A stretch of 64,000 nt of DNA from Cercis canadensis (GCA_003255065.1 QAOA01008766.1:1-64000); one strand, 5' to 3'; shown: positions 1-12,226, numbered from the stretch's first letter. Notes: generated by a model not told the origin, from the sequence alone. Program-made: numbers and translations.

Positions 1-112
1 AAAAAAAAAAAAAAAAGGTGGATTGACACACACATTAGGATGCCATAATTTTATAAAATTTAAATTATTTCATTATGAAATTTCCATTTTTCTCATAACC
101 TAAATTTTCTAG

Positions 113-630
113 GACAGTTGGACAAAGAGAGCGAACTACGAAATGCAATACTAGTTGTGGCCGGTTTGATAGTTACACTGGCATACACCGCTTGCGTAAC
201 TCCTCCACCAACTATTTGGAAGGAAGGGAGAAAACTGGACGTGAGATGCATCTTTAAGGGTTCTCTTGATTTCAAGCACCCAACAAATACTTGTCCAGCT
301 AGATCATTTTACTTCTTCATGCTATTCAACACCACTGCCTTTATGGCTGCTGTCGCTTTTATAACTTGCCAATCCACGGGGAAATTAACTATACTTCGAA
401 TTTCAATCGTTCCACTTGTATTCAATTACTGGATCTTGCTAGTAACCTTATGCTCTGATCCCCTTTCTCTTATTATTTTGGTTTTGTTACCATTTTTTAT
501 GCTCGCTATTATTGTACTTATGGTTGTAAAAGTGACGGTACTTGCTAAAAATTCATGGCAAGAATTAAAAGTTTGTGGCTTGTACGAGTTTTATCACAAA
601 TATTGTAGACGTGTTACATTTAAGAATTAA
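113..630 (+). CDS. Ankyrin/PGG-domain membrane protein, 3' terminal exon (partial)
   Basis: Last exon of a gene whose 5' part lies left of the window. An intron acceptor (pyrimidine-rich, ending AG at 111-112) opens the exon and the frame runs to TAA at 628-630. The protein starts DKESELRNAILVVAGLIVT and continues ACVTPPPTIW, which is the PGG domain found at the C-terminus of plant ankyrin-repeat membrane proteins of the ITN1/ACD6 type. Four hydrophobic stretches follow at about residues 11-28, 62-82, 92-110 and 114-140, so this is the membrane-anchoring end. No ATG begins this exon, so it cannot be a complete gene. In the family the missing N-terminal part carries ankyrin repeats. The exon is intact, but whether the whole gene is intact cannot be judged here. 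Confidence 0.75.
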
Positions 631-790
631 GAATTTATATATAGGTAATTTGTAACAGCTATGTACAACTAAATATGGTGATTATGATATTTGATTACTG
701 ATGATTCACTGTCTACACTACCTAGTTTTAGGTTTTATATCCATATGATCTCTTTCGTTTTTATGGTCTTGTCATGTATGCACCTATGTA

Positions 791-915
791 CAATACAATG
801 CAAGTGGGCACGTAGACATCGTGACACAGCTCTTGAAGCTTGATACCAGCCTTAAACAGTGTCAAGTTAAGGACAACGATGGTCGAATTCCACTACATTG
901 TGCTGTTATCAGAGG
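791..915 (+). pseudogene. Ankyrin-repeat scrap
   Basis: The plus-strand frame reads a canonical ankyrin repeat: SGHVDIVTQLLKLDTSL, then a turn and [15 protein letters not shown]. It has no start, no acceptor of its own and no continuation. Homology ends at about 913-915, where the antisense WAK-like kinase sequence begins. It lies downstream of the PGG exon, so it must come from a second, otherwise deleted ankyrin gene copy. Confidence 0.6.
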
Positions 916-3713
916 CAGCAGAGTGAAGAAACGATAGTGCTCCAGCTACTTCTGCTGCTATCCTCAGACGTGTTTCCCAAGATATTATAGAATCTCTGCT
1001 TTGGTTATGTATATAATCAAAAAGAGTTCCATTAATAACAAATTCATAAACAAGTAATGGAACTTCTGTCTCTAAACAGCAGCCTAACAATTTGACCTCA
1101 TGCCTATGGTTAATTTGAGAGAGCACAAGCACAACCACCTCGTTAATAAATTGCTCCATTTGGCTCTGATCCACTATCTTAGACTTCTTGATAGCAACAA
1201 TCCTGTTGTCTCTTAAAAAACGTTTATAGACAGACCCGTAGTCTCCTTTGCCAATGATTAAGCTTTCATCATAATTTCTTGTGGGCTTCTGTAGCTCTTC
1301 AGCTGTAAGATCTTTGCTGTTTCTGAGGACCCTTCTTGGGTGGACAGTCTCTGTTGTGAGATGAAGCCACCATTTTGGCTAAAAAACCTCTCTTTGAGCT
1401 TGATGAGTTTTCTCTTCTGGATTACCAAGTATAGCCAAGAAACAACTACAAGCAGAGCTATAATGCTTACGGCAATCCCTACATTTGCAAGACACTATTA
1501 TAATAACACCACCAGAATTTAACAAGAAGTCATTAGCTTTTTTTCTTCTTCTTTGGGTGCAGCCATATTTTTCAAGATTTTTATCCTCTGAAGTGTAAGA
1601 TGCACTTAAGATAATAAAGTGGACTTGAATAACCATTAACATTTTGATCCTCTAAAGTGTAAGATGCACTTCAAATAATAAAGTGGACTTTGATCCTAAC
1701 TTAACAATAATGATCAAAACATAACATACATGAGTTTTAAATTTCATACATGACATTTAATGCAACTGTATATCCAAATAGAGATAATATTGAGTGTTTG
1801 TAATGAATTTTTTTCTGTGGTTTTTAATTTTTATAATGAATTATTTGCATGTATAAATGTATGAAAATTTGGTGCAACATATAAGAAATAAGGATATTAG
1901 CCTGACAAGGACATTTCACCAAGTCTTCTTGGAATTGTAAGTTTTCAAAACTTGACATTATATACTCTTACCTAATTTGAGATGATTTTAGAATTGTTTT
2001 ACTAATAATAGGACATTGCAAACAATACAAAGAGATGTGCTCAAAGCAAAAGTATAATAGAAAAATTACAATGTGGAATAATATATTAGGGTGGTTCAAG
2101 ATAATTTCTCCTTATTCTTTTCATCGTTTTGTATACAAATGGCAAATAGTTCATTTTCTTTTCATAAAAGTCAATCCACCCCACCCCACCAAACCAAAGA
2201 AATTTGTTTTCAGAATCTTCAAGTTAAAATACTTATAATATATACTCAAACGTTGAAATTTGAAATATATAATTATTTATCTACCATGGCTTGATGTATT
2301 CTAAGGGTTTCTAACAGTAACAGGATACCACTTGAAGATGCATTTGCAAATTGCGTAAAAGATAATAGCGTACTATGTTTGGACGTACGTAGCTCTTAAC
2401 TAATATTAAACATTGAGTCAATACACTCACCAAGTGCTGTTTCTTTGAGGGGCAAGCGCTTAGATTGATTATGTAACTCCAAAGTGCAGCCTGTTCCGTT
2501 TCTTTAACTATCGCCTATGAATCCCGCTGGACAAGAACAATTGAAAGTTCCTTCCAAATTATGGCAGGTCATATTGCAGGGACTTAGTGTTACGCACTCG
2601 TCAACATCTGAAATAAAAACAATAATCACCAAGAAAAGTTTTTAATATATATTTATAAGTCTCAAAGTAAACATATATTTATCAACCTAAGAAAGAAAGA
2701 GTTTTAACTCGGTAAAAAGTACTCTAGCCATAAGATTGGTTTTCTCATTGATTCCTCATTCATATTCTTTTAATTGTAAATATAATCACTATTTATCCAC
2801 TGGTAAGAAATAAATAAATAAATCAAAGTTAATGTGATAAATTACCTTGGCAGCCATTAGAACCATTGAGGTAAGGGTTCCCTTGGAATCCAATCTCACA
2901 TGCCCACAAGTAGCCAGGACCATTTTCAGAGTCCTTGCAGATGCTGTTCTCCCTGCAGGCGTAACTAGTTGTGTTTTTCTTGGCTTCTTGGCAACTCTCA
3001 TTCCCAATAACCCAGTTGATTACTATAGGAAAATCTTTCTTGTTACGCAGATTATAGAGGTCTAAAGAGGAGAAATTGAAAGCATCATCCTTGGCAACAA
3101 ATGAATATTCGCAAGGATTGAAGTCCCATACGTTGGTATGGTTGAGATAGGATTCTAGAGCGATTCGGTAACCCATATTTCCTTTGGGGAAGGAGCTCTT
3201 TCAACAGCCTATACCTGAGCAAGAGCCATCAGTCACATCTGTAATGTTGCCACAAGTTGCAGTACACCCAGTCCGAAACGTTTTCCGATAATAGTCATCA
3301 ATGAAGGCGTAAGTGTCACAGCCCACCACATAGAACTTGTTCTTAATATTAGATACGGTAAAGGTATCTGGAAACCCAAAATATATATTGTTTCCAGAAA
3401 CTCTTTGACCAGAGCCATTATATCAGAAGGAAGCAACCCAAGCTGAGGCGTGCAATTCATCATTAAGGGAGATATGGTAGACCTGGTTATTGGTATCAGA
3501 ATAATTTGCCATAGCAAACGATGCGTTGCAGTTAATGTAGAAATTTTCATCTCTGAAGCAACCTTCGCTCGTACCAAAGGGGTATGGTATGTTAACATCG
3601 CCACAGGAACTTGTACAATTAGGTTTGGATTGGGCTGCAACTGTTGTTGCTGTTGCTGCTATTGCTAGGAATAGGATCAACATAAACCCCTGCAAGGTGA
3701 GTTGTTTATTCAT
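914..3713 (-). pseudogene. Wall-associated-kinase-like receptor, broken copy 1
   Basis: Minus-strand relative of the gene at 7115-11117. Exon 1 is 2846-3713 (ATG at 3713): signal peptide, then the cysteine-rich GUB_WAK galacturonan-binding domain with SCGDVNIPYPFGTSEGCF. Exon 2 is 2431-2607: a calcium-binding EGF module (DVDECVTLSPCN). Exon 3 starts at 1478 with the transmembrane segment and N-lobe of the kinase. Damage is clear: in-frame stops in exon 1 at 3423-3425 and 3201-3203, another stop in the EGF exon after GFIGDS, a base lost in exon 3 just before the EELQKAT-equivalent segment, and an in-frame 6-base duplication giving VVLVLSQ. The kinase stops dead at about 914, before the catalytic loop, at the junction with an ankyrin scrap. 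It cannot encode a working receptor. 1643-2430 is intron without other recognisable content. Confidence 0.85.
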
Positions 3714-3969
3714 GTTGAATGAAGTTGGTTGCCAAATAAGCTTGCGGCCTGGAGGATTAGCAACCTCTATCACCTATTTAATAAAAATTTTCTCAAGGTC
3801 ATCTAATCACTTGGTGAATAAGAATTTACAAGTGTTCTTCCTGCAATATTTTCCATCGGTTTGATGCATGTGGGTTATTTTTTCTTTTTTGCTCTGTTGA
3901 AAATGACTAAGCTGTTGATATTTCATATGATGTTGAAAATTAATACAAATCAACACCAAGTCAAAGAAG

Positions 3970-4960
3970 TATGTGGTGCTAATTTAATGAAAGAAAAAAC
4001 AAGAAGCACTATAAATGAAGTCAAGGTCGATGGAAGTAGTCAAAAATATCATTTCACTGCACCTTCGCAATGATTAAGCAACAAATGCAGGAAAAACGAT
4101 CAATTTCATGGCTATGCTCAATATTATGGACCTGGTCCATGCTTTTTCTCATAAAAACACACTCCACAGTTTATAGTAATGTGCAAAAAGTGGTGGTTTA
4201 ATGGGGCTAGGCTTGCCTGGCATGGTGGGCTAGCGGAGCAGCAGCTTGTGATCCTTCCACTGTTGGGAGCGGGAAGTTTGCATTGCTCTCTTAAACCAGC
4301 CTCATGCGGTTCCCTCCACTCTAGGGGTCACGAAGCCTGAGCATTCGCCCAAGCCACGTGACCCAACTCTCAACTTGGAATGGGCAAGCCAGCATGGTGC
4401 ACACATTGGTCCAACCAAGCAAGCCAAAGCTATATTCCACCACTTTTAATACCCCGACTTGGGTTAGAAGCCAGCGCTACTTGACTCGGCAAGCAATGTC
4501 TTAATGCATGCTTTATATAAATGTTGCTTCAGCTTGATTATTATCCGATGTGGGACTTGGAAAAGTCTGACAATTGGGACTGACAGGACTGACCCAAGTC
4601 AGAGCTGGCAGTTCTTCAATAATGACCACTTTGGTTGTGTCTGATTACGCTATAATAGGAACAATGCACAGATTTCAAGTTGCAGGACACCATATTCAAT
4701 GGATTTTGATCCTCCTAGGAGTACAGAAAAACAGAAAGCTCCATGCATTGGAAGGCCTTCAAACTTATGTGGAGGCCAAGTAGGACCTAGCTATATTCCT
4801 CTAATTCAATCTGAAAACAACATTCAGAGATAATATCAAACTGAAACACTGTCTTTGGTACCTAAAATGATCATCAATGATGTTCTGGACTAGGAAGACA
4901 ATTGATCTCTTTTAAAAATACTGAGACATTTTCTTTTTGGATTTATACAAGTAGAATATG
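3970..4960. repeat. Duplicated block A containing a dispersed TE-like repeat
   Basis: Closely matches 13560-14650 in the same orientation, from GCTAATTTAATGAAAGAAAA to the AGTAGAATATGATGTAT end. Inside, from about 4186, lies a repeat of roughly 400 bp also found at 33366-33905. It begins AAAAAGTGGTGG, has conserved AGCAGCAGCTTGTGATCC and ACTTGGAATGGGCAAGCCAG, and ends near CCGATGTGGGACTTGGAAAA. That terminal motif is common in plant LTR-type non-coding elements, but I cannot see LTR pairs or a target duplication. Compared with block B this copy lacks about 75 bases immediately before the repeat. No gene is seen here. Confidence 0.6.
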
Positions 4961-5099
4961 ATGTATGTGTTTGGGAGTTGATTTTTAGGGGAAAGAAAAG
5001 GAAAGCAGAGAACTGACAATGAGGGAGTCTATTCCCTCAGTTGAGATATTAAATTTGAAAGAGGAAGGGAGGTGAAGGTTTGCTTTAACCCTTGCACTC

Positions 5100-5483
5100 C
5101 TTTTACAATCTAAAAATAGTGTGCCTGCATGGACGTGTCCTGTACCTGATGCTCCACCCATTGAAGAGCTTGAAGCTATGTCATGCAAAGAAGGTTTGAA
5201 ACTTGCTAGGTCATGGGGTATAACTAGTATTTGCTTGGAAAGCGATGCCCAGGGGGTGATCTGGGCTCTTAACAGGGGTGATCGTTTGCTGTCTCCTTTG
5301 GGTTTGCTGCTAGATGACATCCACGAGCTGGGGAAAAGTTTTGTGTGTTGCTCTTTAAACTGGGTTCCAAATCAAGTCGCTGATATGCTTGCTTCGTTTT
5401 GTGTTAACGTTTCAGCTTTAACAGTTTGGCATGATATACCTCTAGCTTTTATTGCAGATGTAATCTCTTTTGATGATGAATAG
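5100..5483 (+). pseudogene. RNase H-like (RVT_3) fragment of a LINE-type retroelement
   Basis: An open stretch ending at TAG 5481-5483 reads PAWTCPVPDAPPIEELEAMS, then KEGLKLARSWGI, SICLESDAQGVIWALN and LNWVPNQVADMLASFC. This is the C-terminal half of the plant RNase H-like domain (RVT_3) attached to non-LTR reverse transcriptases and present as many degenerate copies. The acidic residues of the ExEAMxxKEGL and ESDAQ segments are retained. The first strands of the fold and any reverse transcriptase are absent upstream, and there is no credible start codon (the frame opens with GTG). I regard it as a retroelement remnant. Confidence 0.65.
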
Positions 5484-7114
5484 AATTTTTATTTTTAACT
5501 ATGTCTTCTGCTGAAGGTCAAAAGAATAGATGAGTTTGAATCGGAAGTTTATTAACTGCACAGTAATAAGTAAACTAAGAGTTAGGTAATAAATACTAAG
5601 GAAAACAAAAGTTTGTATACTTATTGCTGAGAATTATTTATATAAGAAGGTTAAAGGGCATGAAGAAAATATCTAAAGTAGAGATTTGATAATGTGAGTC
5701 TTTAATAAAATGAGTCTAAACGTAATAGGCGAAAATATCTACAATTTCAGATCAAACAAAAAAGAGATACTGTTTTAGTGGTTTGGGGAAGTGGGGTGAA
5801 TAGTTATGGTCATACACTATTCATTTCTTCAAATTTCTTGTTAAATCACGTTCCATATTTTCTCTTCACACTACCCAGGCCCACATTAAATGATAGTTAT
5901 TAGACTTATCAAAAAAGCTTTTTGAAAAGGGGGCCCATATCAATTTTATTGAAGTAGTCAAAAATATCATTTCACCTCACCTTCAGAATGATTAAGCAAT
6001 AAATGCACGAACAATGATCATTTCCAAGGCTATACTGACCTGGTCCATGCTTTTACTCATAAAAGCAGACACTCCATAGTTTATAGTAATGTGCAGATAA
6101 TTGAAAATGTCTAAGATTGACCCGTTAGTTAATTGCAAATTTGTATTTCATGTTATATCAATTATGTACATAAAAATATCACCAAATAATAATACCACAA
6201 TCACAAATAAGTAAGCACACCAGAATTTTGAACGGCATGATGAGAATTTCTCTAATCTCAAAGGCTAAGTACAACAGTAATTGATTCATTACTTAGTGGA
6301 TAAATTGATTTGATATTGTAGAAAAAGGAAACTGTTTTGATTATATACTTGGTCTTAAATTCTTTCAAATACTAGACACAACAGACGGCTTTAAATTTGC
6401 ACTAGCTTAATCATAGGGCCTGCAAATGAGTTGTGATTTTTTATTGATGTCACACACATTATTGGTCTTGAGCAAGACAACACATTGTAATTGGTTGATA
6501 TAAGAATTTCTGATTATTACTTTTTGTGATGCCCTCACCACACACACACGCAAAAAAAAAAACTCCTATTCTGTAACCTTACAAAAACTGGACTCACTTA
6601 ATTAACCATTGGAGGACCTACATTGAAGCCCTCCTCCTGCTACCTCTTTATATTTATTTCCTCTCCTTAATATATATGCTGGACTACACACTTGACGAAC
6701 TCGTAGAAACACTACAACGTAAGCCTTCTTCATTCTGTTTCTTTAGAAGTAATTCAACTATTATATTTCATAGGCATCCCTCAAAAGTAAAAAGACTTCT
6801 GAGTCTAGGTGCGGCCAAACATGCCATTATCATGAATTATGATATCAGTGTTTGAAGAAAATTTAGAGAGAGTCAGAGAGATGATAACCAGTAACTATAA
6901 ATCACAAAGTACAATATTCTCACACTATTTAATTATTACTTTATTTCTTTTAATTGGCAGACAACCGGACTACCAACCCAACCTTATACTATAGAACCTT
7001 TGATAAGATACACCACAAGCATCATGACAGTTTATTTATACAAATAAAACTAAATAGATAGCAAATGCACAAGGTGGAAGTGTCTATAAAGTTTGATAAC
7101 TATGGGTTTATGTA
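5484..7114. other. Intergenic stretch with duplicated, partly inverted segments
   Basis: No gene seen. About 5945-6110 is a third copy of the sequence at 4026-4186 and 13612-13770 (motifs CTGGTCCATGCTTTT and CAGTTTATAGTAATGTGCA or close variants). About 6165-6360 matches 12935-13085 as the reverse complement. About 6370-6550 matches 13107-13310 in the same orientation (TTATTGATGTCACACACATT and ACTTTTTGTGATGCCCTCA). The rest is plain AT-rich DNA. Confidence 0.6.
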
Positions 7115-9711
7115 TCATCTTCCATCGTTCAAGGACATTAGGTCCTGATCTATCATACTATCATACCCAGTATTTCTGCTGCTGCTATCCCCACATTCAT
7201 ACATCTTCGGTGTCTCATGTAGCAAGTATTCAGTCTCTTCCAAATTAAGATCAGCACCCACCCATGGATGCTTCTTCCTCATCCTTATTCCCTCTAATTC
7301 CATAGCCACTTCCTTCATACTAGGTCTGTCCTCCCCTTTAAGCCTTAAGCACCCTGTTGCAAGTAGGGCAGCTTCTCTGAGCATCTCCTTATTTTTCTCA
7401 TTGATTACGCTAATCTCAAGAACTTCAAACAACCTATCAAACGAAAGTGCTTTCATCCCCGTTAAGAGCTCAACGAGTACAACTCCAAAGCTATACACAT
7501 CACTTTTCTCAGTGAGTTGGCTTGTTAACATATACTCAGGGTCCAAATATCCGAGAGTTCCTTGCACCATTGTGGCTAGTTCTGTTTGATCAAGTGGAAC
7601 TAATCTTGAGGCACCAAAATCAGACACTTTTGCAGCATAACAATCATCAAGGAGAATGTTTGCAGTCTTGACATCTCTATGGATTATTGGTATGGAAGCA
7701 GCAGAGTGAAGATACGATAGTGCTCCAGCTACTTCTGCTGCTATTCTCAGACGTGCTTCCCAAGATATTATAGAATCTCTGCTTTGGTTATGTATATAAT
7801 CAAAAAGAGTTCCATTAATAACAAATTCATAAACAAGTAACGGAACTTCTGTCTCTAAACAGCAGCCTAACAATTTGACCACATGCCTATGGTTAATTTG
7901 AGAGAGCACAACCACCTCGTTAATAAATTGCTCCATTTGACTCTGACCCACTATCTTAGACTTCTTGATAGCAACAACCCGTTGTCATCTAGATAGCCTT
8001 TATAAACAGTCCCGTAGCCTCCTTTGCCAATGATTAAGCTTTCATCATAATTTCTAGTGGCCTTCTGTAGCTCTTCGACTGTAAAGATCTTTGCTGCTTC
8101 TAAGGACCCTTCTTGGGTGGACAGTCTTTGTTGTAAGATGAAGCCGCCATTTTGGCGAAAAATCCTCTCTTTGAGCTTCCTGAGTTTTCTCTTCTGGATT
8201 ACCAAGTACAGCCAAGAAACAACTACAAGCAGAGCTATAATGCTTATGGCAATCCCTACATTTGCAAGATATTAGAATAACACCGGCTGAATTTAACAAG
8301 AAGTCATTAGTTTTTTTTTTTCTTTTCCTTATTTCAATAATATTTTTTAGGATTTGGATCATTTTAATGCAAGATCACTTCAAAGAGTAAAGTGCATATG
8401 GCTCCAATCTGTTTTTATTGCTTACAATGTTCCTCCATAGCCTCCAATCATTTAAATTTAGGATTAACTTCAACAATAGTTGTCAAAACATAACGTACGT
8501 GTGCTTTAAATTACATACATGACCATATTAGATATGCAACTATATGTCCAAATAGAAAGAAACAAAAAAAAAGGTTCGTTTTCAATGATTTTTAATTATG
8601 TGGTGTTTTTAAGATATTAACTGCATGTAAATGTGTGGAAATTTGGCTGAATTTATTAGAAATAAATATATTAGCCTTACTAAGGCATTTTACCAAGTCT
8701 TTTCTCACGAAATTGTAAGCTTTTGCAACTTTATATTTTATACTCGTAGCTAATTTTGGATTATTTTAGTATTACTTTACAATAATGGGTAATTGTAAAT
8801 AATACAAGTGGTGCATTCATATCAAACTTTAGGGAAAAAAAAATTACAATCGATGTAATAGATCAAGTTGGTTAAGTACAATTTTTCTTTTTTTAGGAAA
8901 TTCTTTTGTGGTCTATGAAAGATCAGTTTAACCCTTAAAAAAATTTTAATAACATTTTAGTCCCTGAAAGATAACTCTGTCTATTAAAATAGTTTTCTAT
9001 CTAGTTTTTCTCAATGAGAATTAATAAAATCTTCTACGTAACACGTTAAATGTCAATGTAACAAGTTTGATAAGTGAGAGTTGATAGATGACAATTTTAA
9101 TGAAAAATATTACCTTTCAATAACTAAAATGATACTAAACTTTTTCAAAGATCAAATTATTTTTTTTAATCTTTTGGTCATTCTAGATTTGCAAATTAAA
9201 AATAATTTGATATTTTATTTTTCATAAAGTCGATCCACCCACACCAACCCAATAAAATTTGAATTCAGATTCTTCAAATTAAAATACTTATAATATATAT
9301 ACTCAACCGTTGAAATATTAAATTATCCATTTAGGGATTTACCATGGCATGAAGTTTTCCAAGCTTTAGTAACAGTATAGCACTTTGAAGATGCATTGGC
9401 CAAAACTGGTGAATTTTACATAATATGTTTGGACGTACGTAGCCCTTAACTAATATTAAGCATTGAATGAATATACATACCTAGAGTTGTTTTAAAGAGG
9501 GGGAAGCGCTCTGATTGATTATGTAACTCTAAAGTGCAGCCTGTTCCATTTCTGTAACCATCACCTATGAATGGCGGTGGACAAGAACAATTGTAACTTC
9601 CTTCCAAATTATGGCATATCTTATTGCAGGGACGTAGGGTTATGCACTCGTCAACATCTGAAATAAAACACAATCACCAACACCAATTTGTATTAATTAA
9701 AAATTTATGTC

Positions 9712-9747
<36 letters not shown>

Positions 9748-11117
9748 CAAAGAACACAGTAAATCTAACCATGGCCCCAACTTTTTAAAGGGATGATTAC
9801 AGAAAAAAAAAATAGAAAAAATAGAAATCAATAGCACGATGACCATTGACCAGTGGTTTCTGCGTGCTTCAATAGTCATTTTTCAAATTCTCATATATGG
9901 CCCCCAATTCATTATTGATGAGATGGATCATATATAAAAATAATTATGAACTCCAATTTTATACATATACATCTTGTTAAGTATCAATTAGCTCTATTTT
10001 ATATGGTATGCAGGTGTTATATAGTGATTTTAAATTTTATTTATTGTCTTTTAATATTTAGTCTCGACTCCTTAGAGATAATTCTTGGCCTACCCTTAAA
10101 TCTAATAGTATCAATTCTCTGGTTATAAGAACTAAAATGTTTAATATTAAGGGTTCTATTTTTATAGTATGCTCCCCTCCCATTTCCTTGGATATTGCGC
10201 TCCTATCTAATTAAAAAATAAATAAATAAATAAACTACTAATAGTTAATGTGATGAATTACCTTGGCAGCCATCAGAGCCACTAAGATAAGGGTTCCCTT
10301 GGTATCCATTCTTACATGTGCACAAGTAGCCATTTTCAGAGTCCACGCAGATGCTATTCTCCCTGCAGGCGTATCTAGTTGGGTTTTTCTTTGCTTCATT
10401 GCAAGTCTCATTCCCAATAACCCAATTTATAACTACAGGGAAATCCTGCTTGTTCCGCAGATTTTGGAGGTCTAAAGAGGAGAAATTGAAAGCACCGTTC
10501 TTGGCAAGAAATGCATAGCCACAAGGATTGAAGTTCCACACTCCTGAGTAGTTGTTATTGGTAAGTAAAGTGATTTGGTAACCCATATCTTCTTGGGTGA
10601 AGGAGCTTTCGCAACAGCCAATTCCAGTGCAAGACCCATTTGTCACGTCTTCAATTTCCGTACAACTTGAAAAACACCCAGTGTAGAGTTTGATCCCCCA
10701 ATAGTCCTGAAATAAGGCTTGAGTGTCACATCCCACCACATAGAGCATGTTCTTGGTATTTGAAACGGTGAAGTTATCTGGAAACCCGAAGTATACGTAA
10801 TCGTTCCCAGAAACCCGTTGGCCAGAACGATTATAACAGGACGAAGCAACCCCAGCTGAGAGGTGCAATTCACCGTCAAGGGAGATATAGTAGACATGGA
10901 GATCTCCAGTGGAATAATTTTGCGTGAAATAATTTACTGTAGGAGTCCCAGTGTCGCAGTTAATGCGGAAACTTTCATCTCTGAAGCAACCCTCGCTCGT
11001 ACCAAATGGGTATGGTATGTTAACATCGCCACAGGAACTTGTGCAATCGGGTTTGGATTGGGCTGCAACTGCTGTTGCTGCTAGGATCAACACCAGAAAG
11101 TTGAGTTGCTTACGCAT
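7115..11117 (-). pseudogene. Wall-associated-kinase-like receptor, copy 2, with one frameshift
   Basis: Three exons: 10262-11117, 9481-9657 and 7115-8255, with good GT/AG borders and matching phases (1 and 1). Exon 1: signal peptide (MRKQLNFLVLILAATAVAA) and GUB_WAK domain with its conserved cysteines. Exon 2: calcium-binding EGF module. Exon 3: transmembrane helix (GIAISIIALLVVVSWLYLVI), then a Ser/Thr kinase with [28 protein letters not shown] and [20 protein letters not shown]. Compared with copy 1, one base is missing in the GACAACGGG run at about 7977, which shifts the frame just before the catalytic-lysine strand. Also, after GMKALSFD the usual segment of about 18 residues before RLFEVLE is missing in frame. 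Family members sit in the plasma membrane and bind pectin. As written it gives a truncated receptor; if the frameshift is a base error the product would be about 724 residues. Confidence 0.8.
9717..9746. repeat. (AT)n microsatellite
   Basis: About 15 uninterrupted AT units in the first intron of WAK-like copy 2. A likely polymorphic marker site. Confidence 0.9.
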
Positions 11118-12226
11118 TGTGTTGTATAGTGATTTTAAATTTTATTTATTGTCTTTTAATATTTAGTATTTTAGTCTCGACTCCCTAAAAATAATTCTTT
11201 ACCCTGCCCGTAAATCTAATAGTATCAATCCTCTGGTTATAAGAACTAAAATGTTTAATATTAAGAGTTCTATTTTCATAATATGCTTCCCTCCCATTTC
11301 CTTGGATATTGCGCTCCTATATAAGTAAAAAATAAATAAATCATAGTTAATGTGATGAATTACCTTGGCAGCCATTAGAGCCATTAAGATAAGGGTTCCC
11401 TTGGTATCCATTCTTACATGTACACAAGTAGCCAGGAGCATTTTCAGAGTCCGCGCAGATGCTATTCTCCCTGCAGGCGTATCTAGTTGGGTTTTTCTTT
11501 GCTTCATTGCAAGTCTCATTACCAATAACCCAATTTATAACTACAGGGAAATCCTGCTTGTTCCGCAGATTTTGGAGGTCTAAAGAGGAGAAATTGAAAT
11601 CACCGTTCTTGGCAAGAAATGCATAGCCACAAGGATTGAAGTTCCACACTCCTGAGTAGTTTTTAACGGTAAGTAAAGTGATTTGGTAACCCATATCTTC
11701 TTGGGTGAAGGAGCTTTCGCAACAGCCAATTCCAGTGCAAGACCCATTTGTCACGTCTGCAATTTCCGTACAAGTTGATAAACACCCAGTGGAAGGTCTG
11801 TACCCCCAGTAGTCCTGAAATAAGGCGTTAGTGTGACATCCCACCACATAGAACTTGTTCTTGGTATTTGAAACGGTGAAGTTATCTGGAAACCCGAAGT
11901 ATACGTAATCGTTCCCAGAAACCCAGCCAGAACGATTATAACAGGACGAAGCAACCCCAGCTGAGAGGTGCAATTCACCGTCAAGGGAGATATAGTAGAC
12001 ATGGAGATCTCCAGTGGAATAATTTTGCGTGAAATAATTTACTGTAGGAGTCCCAGTGTCTCAGTTAATGCGGAAACTTTCATCTCTGAAGCAACCCTCG
12101 CTCGTACCAAATGGGTATGGTATGTTAACATCGCCACAGGAACTTGTGCAATCGGGTTTGGATTGGGCTGCAACTGCTGTTGCTGCTAGGATCAACACCA
12201 GAAAGTTGAGTTGCTTACGCATTGTG
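10015..12226. repeat. Tandem duplication of about 1.1 kb carrying WAK-like exon 1
   Basis: Two head-to-tail units of about 1,106 bp: 10015-11120 and 11121-12226. Both run from a TATAGTGATTTTAAATTTTA start, through an intron tail with CCTTGGATATTGCGCTCCTA, to the complete first exon and its ATG. The sequences are nearly identical with a few substitutions and small indels. At the joint, CATTGTGTT of the first unit runs straight into GTATAGTG of the second. Confidence 0.85.
11364..12222 (-). pseudogene. Orphan duplicated first exon of the WAK-like gene
   Basis: The second copy of the 1.1 kb tandem unit carries exon 1 only: signal peptide and GUB_WAK domain, from ATG at 12222 to a donor at 11363. 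Codon TGC of the conserved RINC motif has become TGA (12061-12063), so translation stops after about 54 residues. Two residues of the QRVSGN loop are also lost (SGWVSGN). No EGF or kinase exon follows before the next first exon. If transcribed, the first exon could in principle splice into the exons of copy 2, but the early stop would defeat that. Confidence 0.8.

Noticed and set aside
8890-9180. Possible MITE in the WAK-like copy 2 intron (GTCCCTGAAAG-like arms)
   Set aside because: Arms are too diverged to pair convincingly and no ends or target duplication could be set.
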